This document shows, piece by piece, positions 6,862 to 14,112 of a stretch of 63,440 bases of DNA. The notes beneath the pieces are model-generated. The model saw only the letters and a list, made by a program, of their open reading frames with translations, did not search any database and was not told the DNA's origin. The stretch is from positions 3,007 through 66,446 of the forward strand of contig NZXG01000063.1 in assembly GCA_002701845.1 (NCBI GenBank), given 5' to 3'. Numbering within the stretch: the stretch's first letter is position 1; every line of letters begins with the position of its first letter. Both the position numbers and the translations under genes were made by a program. This DNA is from Pseudomonadales bacterium. GTDB lineage: Bacteria > Pseudomonadota > Gammaproteobacteria > Pseudomonadales > Ketobacteraceae.

Positions 6862-9825
6862 CTAGGTAAGGCTGCTGCCACTGGCCGCCAGGGCCCGCAG
6901 GGCCGCCGCCGTCACTGGTTCGGCGGCACTGTCCGGGTGGAACAGCCCATCGTCCTGCATCAACCAGGCCCGACGTTGCCCCTGGTAAACCCCGGTGACG
7001 GTCAGATCGCAGCCGGGTTTGTGGTGGCCGGGAACCGCAGTGTGGGCCAGGGCCTGTTGCATCATGGTATCGATCATTCTGTGCTGCGCTTCGCTGCCAT
7101 CACCGCTTAGGGTCACCTGTTGCCCCACCATGGGAATCAGGCCGGTGGGCATGGCCATGACAAAATCGATGGTGTCGTAAAGTTTGTCGTCCGGCACATG
7201 GAATACATTCAGTGAGAGTAAAGTTTCCAGGGTATCCGCGGCGCCATCGTGGGAGAACCCGTAACCGGTTACCTGATCCCCCATAAACTGATTGGTGGTG
7301 GTGTCATACCGGAAGCGCTGACCGTACATGCCCACCCGGGTGTAGATATTGCGCAGGTGGGCCACCTTCATGTCCTGGGAGGTTTCCGTGCCTTCGAAAC
7401 TCATCAGCGTACTGGTGCCAAAGCGTTCGATGGCGGGGTTCACCTCGTGACAATCGTTGCAGGCAATCATGGCCACGTTGCCGCCGCTGGGGGCGGGGAA
7501 GCCAGTGGTTTTCAGGTTGAAAAAGGTGTCCCGGCCCCGGGCCTGGGCCTGGGCCGGGTTCAGGCTGTTGTCCAGGTTGCGATTGGGGTTGGGGGGGTAG
7601 CGCAGTTGCAGCACAAAGTCGGCAAACGCGTTTATCTCCGCTTCGGTGGGCTCCTGTGCCCGCCCCAGCAGATCCGGAAAGGCAATGCGGAATTCCTTGA
7701 ACGCCGCCCGCTCCAGGGATTCGCCATCCACCCGGTAGCTGCCGGTGCGGTCGCCGCGCCAGTGTTGCGGCCCCTGGAATTCCAGGCCGCGCAGGGATTG
7801 GGTAAGCATGGGGCCCTTGAGGGGATGATGAATCCGCAGGGCATTCATGCGGGAGAAAAAGTTCACATAGTCCCGGGTGTTGTAGGTCCAGCTGCCATCG
7901 GGGTTGCCCAGGTTCCAGGCGATGCCGTCGGTGTCGCCGAACAGATGGCAACTGGCGCAGGCGCTGTCACCCCGGCCGGAGCAGTAGCGGGCGTCGTATA
8001 GAAACGGGCGGCCGTTCACAATAAAGTCCGGTTCCGGATTGTACATGGCCACCCGGGCCGTCTCTTCCCGGCGGCGGGTGTCGATAACGGCGATGCTGTT
8101 GTCGCAGCGGGTGAGCACAAACAGCCGCTGACCTTCGGCGTCCAGTACCAGGCCGCTGGGCCCCCCGCCACTGACTTCAATATGGTCCGCCGGGTCCGGG
8201 GTAAAGCTGCCGTTTTCCAGTTCCGCCACATTGAATACACCAATCTTGGCGGAGCCGAAGGCCGCCAGGTAGAGGGTGTCCCCCTCCGGATTCAGTGCCA
8301 TTTGCAGGGGCAGAGCCAGGCTGCGGGCGTTGTCATCGGCATTGCCGTCCGGACGGCTGTCGTCCAGGTGGGGGTTCAGATCCCGGGGCAGCACGGCACC
8401 GTCCTTGATCACGGTGATGCGGTTTTCAATAAACCGCCCGCGCAGGGTCTGCACATCACTGCGCTCCCCATGGCCCTCGAAGCGCAGCTCGTTGCGGGCT
8501 TCCAAATTGCTCACGTAGAGCGCTCCGGATTTAGGATTCACGGCGATATTGAACAGGGCGTTACCCACATGGGCGTGTTGCTTGCTGACCACGGGCACCG
8601 CTGCCATGGCGTCGATTTCAAAAACGTCATAGTCCGGCAGGTCAAAATGGATAAACCGGCTCCAGTCGGTGCCGTAGTGGTCCCGCCAGCGGTCGCCATC
8701 GTAACGGGCAATGACGCCGGTGTTGGGGGCGCGTACGCCGCTGGCGTCCCGCTGCGGGCCGGGTTTGCCAAACCCGGTACTGAGGCGGCCGAAAATCCGG
8801 TAGTTGTGCACCACGATGGTGGACTGGTTGCCGGATTTGTAAATGCCGGCATAGACCGTGCTGCCGTCCGGGCTCACTGCCAGGCCCCGGGGTGGCATAC
8901 CGAACAGAGTGACGATGGTGAGGGGTTCGCTGGGCGCGGTGGCGTCAAACACCCAGACATCGGCGCGATCAACACTGGGGGTCATGGGCAGTAGCTGGGA
9001 AGGGGAGTGCTGTCCCCGATGGGCGGTGGCGATAAAGGCCCGTTCACCGTCGGCGCCGGCAAATACGATATCCTGGGGCTCGTCGCCCACCGGCAGGGTG
9101 CGCACCACCTGCGGCACCGGGGCCGCCAGATCCACCACGCTCACACTGTCGGAGAGGGTGTTCACCACCCAGGCTTCCTGATCGTTGCGCAGCGCCATCG
9201 CCACCGGCTCCAGGCCCACGGCAACACTGTGCAGGTGTTGGGGCTCGACACCACTGACATCATAGATTTCCAGTTTGCCGTCCGGGGTATTCAGGGCGTA
9301 CAGCCGGCTGGCGTCGGAGTTCAGGGCCAGGGGCCGCACCTGGCCGCTTTCGAACAGGGCATAGGAGCCTTCCACCTTGATATCAATGGTACCTTCCGTG
9401 CTGCCGTCCACGTCGTCGCTGACACGGAAAACCACCTCGTCAAACCCGGTGTAGTCCGGGTCCGGAATATAGGTCAGCTCCGGTGGCGTGCCTGTCAGTC
9501 GGCCGTGGCGCGGGCCCTGCACGATCTCAAAGCGCAGGGGGGCCTCGGTCTGACCGGCGGCCAGTTTGTGGGTGGCCAGCAGGGTAAAATCCCGGGGCCG
9601 GTCGCGCAGGGTGGTGAGGCCGTGGGATTTGGCCTGGGGAATATAGAAGGGCGCTTCATTGGCGGGAATGTTGATGCGTTCGGAAATAAACGGCACGCTC
9701 AGTAGCACCTGCAGCATGCCCTGCCACAGATCCCCGAAAATCGCCCCCGGCCCATTGGCGTTGGCCGCCAGCACCGGGCTGCTGCAGGTCAGCCAGACCA
9801 GCGCCAGCCAGCATCGAATAGTCAT
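6862..9825 (-). CDS. Secreted beta-propeller / di-heme cytochrome c peroxidase-like protein (ends at in-frame TAG)
   Basis: A 987-residue exported protein. A signal peptide covers residues 1-20. A cadherin/Ig-like domain follows (about 80-155, with TYIPDPDYTG). YVTN-type beta-propeller repeats run from about 160 to 610. The last part resembles di-heme cytochrome c peroxidase/MauG proteins, with heme motifs CASCH (C623) and CNDCH (C789). It should be periplasmic and redox-active; the substrate is unknown. The ATG at 9825 has GGGGAAAC in front. The frame stops at TAG (6862-6864) but coding-like sequence continues in frame beyond it, so the protein is either truncated or read through. It lies between xerC and yigB. 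Confidence 0.85.
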   Translation of the reverse strand: MTIRCWLALVWLTCSSPVLAANANGPGAIFGDLWQGMLQVLLSVPFISERINIPANEAPFYIPQAKSHGLTTLRDRPRDFTLLATHKLAAGQTEAPLRFEIVQGPRHGRLTGTPPELTYIPDPDYTGFDEVVFRVSDDVDGSTEGTIDIKVEGSYALFESGQVRPLALNSDASRLYALNTPDGKLEIYDVSGVEPQHLHSVAVGLEPVAMALRNDQEAWVVNTLSDSVSVVDLAAPVPQVVRTLPVGDEPQDIVFAGADGERAFIATAHRGQHSPSQLLPMTPSVDRADVWVFDATAPSEPLTIVTLFGMPPRGLAVSPDGSTVYAGIYKSGNQSTIVVHNYRIFGRLSTGFGKPGPQRDASGVRAPNTGVIARYDGDRWRDHYGTDWSRFIHFDLPDYDVFEIDAMAAVPVVSKQHAHVGNALFNIAVNPKSGALYVSNLEARNELRFEGHGERSDVQTLRGRFIENRITVIKDGAVLPRDLNPHLDDSRPDGNADDNARSLALPLQMALNPEGDTLYLAAFGSAKIGVFNVAELENGSFTPDPADHIEVSGGGPSGLVLDAEGQRLFVLTRCDNSIAVIDTRRREETARVAMYNPEPDFIVNGRPFLYDARYCSGRGDSACASCHLFGDTDGIAWNLGNPDGSWTYNTRDYVNFFSRMNALRIHHPLKGPMLTQSLRGLEFQGPQHWRGDRTGSYRVDGESLERAAFKEFRIAFPDLLGRAQEPTEAEINAFADFVLQLRYPPNPNRNLDNSLNPAQAQARGRDTFFNLKTTGFPAPSGGNVAMIACNDCHEVNPAIERFGTSTLMSFEGTETSQDMKVAHLRNIYTRVGMYGQRFRYDTTTNQFMGDQVTGYGFSHDGAADTLETLLSLNVFHVPDDKLYDTIDFVMAMPTGLIPMVGQQVTLSGDGSEAQHRMIDTMMQQALAHTAVPGHHKPGCDLTVTGVYQGQRRAWLMQDDGLFHPDSAAEPVTAAALRALAASGSSLT

Positions 9826-9945
9826 GTTGGTTTCCCCGTTTGTTGTTATTTTTAGCGGCGGGAACAAATCCCCATGTAGATGATATAACCCGGGAAGAGT
9901 AATGAATACTTGTGAAAAGCGGCCACAGATGAGGGCCTGGCCGGT

Positions 9946-10866
9946 TCAGTCGGCGGGTTTGTCCCGCTTTTTCTTTTTGGCCCGGGGATGGGCCTGGTCA
10001 TAGACTTTCGCCAGATGCTGAAAATCCAGGTGGGTGTAAATCTGGGTGGTGGAGATGTCCGCGTGCCCCAGCAGTTCCTGCACCCCCCGCAGGTCGCCAC
10101 TGGATTCCAGCAGATGGCTGGCGAAGGAGTGTCGCAACAGGTGGGGATGCACATTGCGGTCGATGCCCTGGCGCACGCCCCACTGGCGCAAGCGCTTCTG
10201 CACCGTGGACGGGTGCAGGGGGCGGCCCCGGCGGCTTACAAACAGCGTGGGTTGTTGGGGTTGGAAGCTGTCCCGCAGCGCCAGCCACTGCTCCAGAGCC
10301 TGCCGGGCCTTGCGGCCCACGGGCACCAGCCGCTGCTTGCTGCCTTTACCGGTGACCCGCACCAGTTGATCCCGGCGGTCGTATTGATCCAGTTCCAGCT
10401 GCAACAGTTCACTGAGCCGCAGCCCGGAGGAATAGAACAGCTCCAGAATGGCCCGGTCCCGCACCTGCAGCGGATCGTCGCCGTCGATGGCCAGCAGCTT
10501 CCCCATTTGATCCACATCCAGGGTGTGGGGCAGTTTCCTTTCGCCTTTGGGGGGGCGGATGCCTATGGCGGGGTTGTGGGCCGCCTGGCGCTGCTGAATC
10601 AGATAATCGAATAGGCCGCGAATACTGGCCAGCAGCCGTTGCAGGGTTTTGCTGCTGCTGCCCTGATGGTGGCGACGGGCGATCAACTGGCGGATGTGAT
10701 GGGGTTGGATATCCGCGGCCTGTTGCAATTGCTGACTATGGCAGAAGTCCACCAGTATTTGCAGATCGTGGCCATAGCCGGTCACCGTGTGAGGGGAGAA
10801 CATACGCCGTTCCCGAAGGTGGCGCAGATATTCTCCGATGTGTTGCGACAGGCTCTCCACGGTCAC
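9946..10866 (-). CDS. xerC: Site-specific tyrosine recombinase XerC
   Basis: A 306-residue tyrosine recombinase that acts with XerD at dif to resolve chromosome dimers. The N-terminal SAM-like DNA-binding domain spans residues 1-95. The catalytic domain has Arg in [10 protein letters not shown] (about 155), the [12 protein letters not shown] box (about 247), and the final His and Tyr in [17 protein letters not shown] (about 270-285). It directly follows the DUF484 gene (stop and start abut), and this dapF-DUF484-xerC order is classic in gammaproteobacteria. That context supports XerC rather than a mobile integrase. Confidence 0.95.
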   Translation of the reverse strand: MTVESLSQHIGEYLRHLRERRMFSPHTVTGYGHDLQILVDFCHSQQLQQAADIQPHHIRQLIARRHHQGSSSKTLQRLLASIRGLFDYLIQQRQAAHNPAIGIRPPKGERKLPHTLDVDQMGKLLAIDGDDPLQVRDRAILELFYSSGLRLSELLQLELDQYDRRDQLVRVTGKGSKQRLVPVGRKARQALEQWLALRDSFQPQQPTLFVSRRGRPLHPSTVQKRLRQWGVRQGIDRNVHPHLLRHSFASHLLESSGDLRGVQELLGHADISTTQIYTHLDFQHLAKVYDQAHPRAKKKKRDKPAD

Positions 10867-11556
10867 TCAGCGCAGCAGGTGGTACAGACGCCGGCTGAGG
10901 ATATCCCCCACGTAGTGGGCGAAGCTGGTGTCCATGCTGGAACTGAAATGATTGGGATCGGTGCTGCCCAGGGCCAGCAGGCCCAGGTTGCCCTGGAACT
11001 GCAGTGGTATCAGGGCGGCGGAACCTTCGGTGTGGTTATAGCCCGGGAACAAAAACGCCATTTCCTGTTGCCGCAGCGTGGTGCAGATCACCCGGTCGCC
11101 CCGCAGCAGGTCCCCCAGGGCCGCCTGTACCCCCTGCTCCGTGGTGACACGGAACGGGCCGGCTTCGGTACTGGCCTGGTACAGCATCAGGCTGGCGGCG
11201 TCCAGCTGAAAGTCGGCGGTCAGAATCTGTTGCAGGCGGCTGGCCACCTCGTGCAGATTGCCCGCTTCCAGTAGTGCCAGCCCCAGGGTTTTGATGCGCT
11301 GGAACAACTGGTCGTTGTCCCGGGCGATAGTCACCAGTTCATTGAGCTTGTGGCGCAGCTCGGTATTGCGCTGACGCAGCACACTGGCCTGACGCTCCAG
11401 CAGGGAACTGGTATTACCCAGGCTGTGGGGCAGCTCCATGTCGTAAAGAATGTCCGGGCGATCCACAAAAAAATCCGGATGTGCCCGCAGGTAGTTGGCC
11501 ACGTCGGCGGTGGACAGTGTGGTGGGTTGTTGTTTTTCGGCGGTGCTGTCGGTCAT
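10867..11556 (-). CDS. DUF484 family protein
   Basis: A 229-residue protein of the DUF484 family (E. coli YigA relatives). It has a coiled-coil stretch near residues 55-85 (LLERQASVLRQRNTELRHKL) followed by a GAF-like domain. The function is unknown; the gene almost always lies between dapF and xerC. The ATG at 11556 overlaps the dapF stop as ATGA, which indicates coupled translation. A longer upstream frame exists but lies inside dapF. Confidence 0.88.
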   Translation of the reverse strand: MTDSTAEKQQPTTLSTADVANYLRAHPDFFVDRPDILYDMELPHSLGNTSSLLERQASVLRQRNTELRHKLNELVTIARDNDQLFQRIKTLGLALLEAGNLHEVASRLQQILTADFQLDAASLMLYQASTEAGPFRVTTEQGVQAALGDLLRGDRVICTTLRQQEMAFLFPGYNHTEGSAALIPLQFQGNLGLLALGSTDPNHFSSSMDTSFAHYVGDILSRRLYHLLR

Positions 11557-12383
11557 AGTCTCACTATTCCATCGTATACGGTGGTGGCGGGGCCGGTCAT
11601 GAACACCGGTTGGTCCTCCCCCCGCCATTCGATCTGCAAGGTACCGCCGGGCAGGGTGACGCTAACGCGCTGATCCACCCGGTTGGCCGCCATGGCCGCC
11701 ACCGCGGCGGCACAGGCGCCGGTACCGCAGGCCCGGGTTTCCCCCACCCCCCGTTCAAATACCCGCAGGCGGATATGCTGGCGGTCCACAATCTGACTGA
11801 AGCCGATGTTGGCACGCTTGGGAAACCGGGGGTGGGCCTCCAGCTTGGGCCCCAGCTTGCGCACCGGGGCATTGCTGACGTTACTCACTTCCAGTACCCC
11901 ATGGGGGTTGCCCATGGACAGGCAGGCCAGCTCCACAATGTTATTGCCCACATTGAACTTGTAACGGGCCTGGCGTTGTTCCGCCTGCAGGGGAATGGCG
12001 GCGGGATCAAATATGGGTGGCCCCATATTGACCCGCACCTGATCACCCCCCACCAATTGCAGTTCAATCCTGCCGGTGTTGGTCTCCACTGGAATTACAT
12101 CTTTGTGGGTGAGCCCCTTGTCCCGCACGAAGCGGGCGAAGCAGCGGGCGCCGTTGCCGCACTGTTCCACCTCGCTGCCATCGGCATTGAAAATCCGATA
12201 GCGGAAATCCGCGTCCGGCGAAGAGGGCGGCGACACCAGCAGCAACTGATCGAAACCGACACCGGTGTGACGGTCTGCCAGGCGCCGGATCTGTTCGGTG
12301 TTCAGCTGCACGTTCTGGGTGACCTGGTTCACCACCATAAAATCATTACCCAGGCCATGCATTTTGGTGAATTCGAGTTTCAT
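11553..12383 (-). CDS. dapF: Diaminopimelate epimerase
   Basis: A 276-residue cytoplasmic enzyme converting LL- to meso-diaminopimelate for lysine and peptidoglycan synthesis. Both catalytic cysteine motifs are present: CGNGARCFARF (about residues 75-85) and GETRACGTGACAAAVAA (about 218-234). The N-terminal TKMHGLGNDFMVV is typical of the family. It lies 5 bases after lysA and overlaps the next gene by 4 bases. Confidence 0.97.
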   Translation of the reverse strand: MKLEFTKMHGLGNDFMVVNQVTQNVQLNTEQIRRLADRHTGVGFDQLLLVSPPSSPDADFRYRIFNADGSEVEQCGNGARCFARFVRDKGLTHKDVIPVETNTGRIELQLVGGDQVRVNMGPPIFDPAAIPLQAEQRQARYKFNVGNNIVELACLSMGNPHGVLEVSNVSNAPVRKLGPKLEAHPRFPKRANIGFSQIVDRQHIRLRVFERGVGETRACGTGACAAAVAAMAANRVDQRVSVTLPGGTLQIEWRGEDQPVFMTGPATTVYDGIVRL

Positions 12384-12388
12384 GGGGC

Positions 12389-13633
12389 TCAGGGTACCAA
12401 AGATTCCAGGGCGAATTGATCCTCGTAGGTCTCGCGGCGGCGGATAATGTAAAACTGATCGCCGTCCACCATTACTTCTGGTGCCCGGTTACGGGTGTTG
12501 TAATTGGAACTCATCACAAAACCATAGGCACCGGCGGAGCAGACCGCCAGCAAATCCCCCGGTTGCACGCAGAGGGGGCGATCCTTGCCCAGAAAATCCC
12601 CGGTTTCGCACACCGGCCCCACCACATCATAGGCCGTGGTGGCGCCGGGGCGGGGCGCCACCGGAATAATGTCCTGCCAGGCGCTGTAGAGGGAGGGTCG
12701 GATCAGATCGTTCATGGCCCCGTCCACCACCGCGAAATGTTTGATCCCGGTGGACTTCAGCAATTGCACCTCGGTCACCATAATGCCGGCGTTGGCGGCG
12801 ATGGCACGGCCCGGTTCCATCACCACCGTCAGTTGACGAGCGCCGATTTTTTCCAGCAGCGCGCCCACGTAATCCCCGGGGGAGGGGGGCTGTTCATCCC
12901 GGTAACGCACCCCCAGGCCACCACCGATATCCAGGTGCGCGATCCGGATACCCTGCGCCGCCAGTTGATCGATGCGCTCCAGCAGCCGGTCCATGGCGTC
13001 CATAAAGGGGGCCACACTGGTGAGCTGGGAACCAATATGACAGTCGATACCCTTGACCTCGATGTAGGGCAGCTCGGCGGCCCGCTGGAATACCTCGCTG
13101 GCGCGATCAATGTCGATACCGAACTTGTTTTCCTTCAGTCCGGTGGAAATATAGGGATGGGTCTGGGCGTCCACATCCGGATTCACCCGCAGGGACACCG
13201 CCGCCACCCGGTCGAGTTTCCCCGCTACCTGGTTGAGGAGTTCCAGCTCGGCCTCGGATTCCACGTTGAAGCAGTGTACCCCCACCTCCAGGGCCCGGGC
13301 CATTTCCCTAGGCAGCTTGCCCACGCCGGAGAACACCACTTTGGCGGGATCGCCACCGGCCCGCAACACCCGCTCCAGCTCCCCCTGAGAGACGATGTCG
13401 AATCCCGCCCCCAGTTTGGCCAGCACATTGAGCACCGCCAGATTGGAATTGGCTTTCACTGCAAAGCACACCAGATGCGGGTGGTCGCCAAACGCGTCGT
13501 CGAAGGCCTGCCAGGCGGTTTCCAATGCCTGGCGGCTGTAAATATAACAGGGGGTGCCCACGGCCCGGGCAATGCGCTCCACCGGCAGTTGTTCGGCGTA
13601 GAGGCGGTTATCGCGGTAGTCAAATACTGTCAT
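12389..13633 (-). CDS. lysA: Diaminopimelate decarboxylase
   Basis: A 414-residue PLP enzyme making lysine from meso-diaminopimelate. The PLP-lysine motif is CFAVKANSN (about residue 60), followed by GAGFDIVSQGEL, the HIGSQ motif (about 200), the GGGLGV phosphate-binding loop and the C-terminal CSAGAYGF substrate motif. The ATG start overlaps the lptM stop (ATGA). It works with DapF in the same operon. Confidence 0.97.
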   Translation of the reverse strand: MTVFDYRDNRLYAEQLPVERIARAVGTPCYIYSRQALETAWQAFDDAFGDHPHLVCFAVKANSNLAVLNVLAKLGAGFDIVSQGELERVLRAGGDPAKVVFSGVGKLPREMARALEVGVHCFNVESEAELELLNQVAGKLDRVAAVSLRVNPDVDAQTHPYISTGLKENKFGIDIDRASEVFQRAAELPYIEVKGIDCHIGSQLTSVAPFMDAMDRLLERIDQLAAQGIRIAHLDIGGGLGVRYRDEQPPSPGDYVGALLEKIGARQLTVVMEPGRAIAANAGIMVTEVQLLKSTGIKHFAVVDGAMNDLIRPSLYSAWQDIIPVAPRPGATTAYDVVGPVCETGDFLGKDRPLCVQPGDLLAVCSAGAYGFVMSSNYNTRNRAPEVMVDGDQFYIIRRRETYEDQFALESLVP

Positions 13634-13878
13634 TGTGGGGTCTCTTTGGAGGCCCGGTCGGCATCATCTTCCGCTTCGGACTGGTCTTCTGCTGTATCGG
13701 TGTTGGTATTGCTGATGGCGGCGCACTCGGGTGTGCGGCAGCCGCCGGCTACGGGATCGCTGGCGGGCGCCTGCTGCGGCATATAGAGGGCGCCTTTCTG
13801 GCCGCAGCCGGTCAGGGCGGCCAACACCCACCCCAAAAGCAGCAGGCGGCGGCCACCGTGCAGAAGTTCATAAACCAT
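13630..13878 (-). CDS. lptM: LptM-like small lipoprotein (YifL family)
   Basis: An 82-residue lipoprotein with a signal helix (LLLLGWVLAALTGC) and a family-typical start of the mature protein, CGQKGALYMP. LptM helps the LptD/LptE LPS translocon mature at the outer membrane. The C-terminal half is acidic and low in complexity, which is usual for the family. The ATG at 13878 places the lipobox at normal distance. It is the first gene of the lysA-dapF-DUF484-xerC operon, as in Pseudomonas. Confidence 0.82.
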   Translation of the reverse strand: MVYELLHGGRRLLLLGWVLAALTGCGQKGALYMPQQAPASDPVAGGCRTPECAAISNTNTDTAEDQSEAEDDADRASKETPQ

Positions 13879-13918
13879 AGAAGCTGTGGGATTCCAACCC
13901 GGGTAAAAAATTTGCCAC

Positions 13919-13924
13919 ATTATA
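13919..13924 (-). promoter_or_regulatory. Candidate -10 box for the lptM-lysA operon
   Basis: A perfect TATAAT on the minus strand, about 40 bases before the lptM start. No good -35 hexamer is seen at 16-18 bases, so the assignment rests on the -10 and on position. Confidence 0.45.
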
Positions 13925-14063
13925 ACCGGGTGGAGTGTCCCTTTGCATCAATCCCCATGGCGGATTCCCACTGCGCCAGTTGCTGCAGAGTGGATTCCAC
14001 AAAAGTCCCGGGATTTTGCCGCCGCATGGCGGCCAGCTCCACCGGCAGTGGGGGCTCAGCCAC
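13920..14063 (-). CDS. Possible 47-residue ORF between cyaA and lptM
   Basis: An open frame in the 234-base gap between cyaA and lptM. It begins at a GTG (14063) and ends at TAA (13920-13922). The peptide looks protein-like, with LPVELAAMRRQNPGTF and LQQLAQWESAMGI. No ribosome site is evident, and the frame stays open upstream into the end of cyaA, so it could also be a relic of a larger gene. Pseudomonas has rnk and cyaY in this region; I cannot match this peptide to either. Its stop overlaps the candidate -10 box. Confidence 0.25.
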   Translation of the reverse strand: MAEPPLPVELAAMRRQNPGTFVESTLQQLAQWESAMGIDAKGHSTRL

Positions 14064-14112
14064 ATGGCCATCACCGGGTGGATCAGATCCTTGCCCCGGG
14101 CCCCTGCCCGCT

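Noticed and set aside
8182-9705. Long plus-strand frames opposite the di-heme protein
   Set aside because: They are GC-driven shadows; the minus strand encodes signal peptide, propeller and heme motifs.
9946-10866. XerC as a phage or mobile-element integrase
   Set aside because: It sits in the conserved dapF-DUF484-xerC order and has normal length and motifs.
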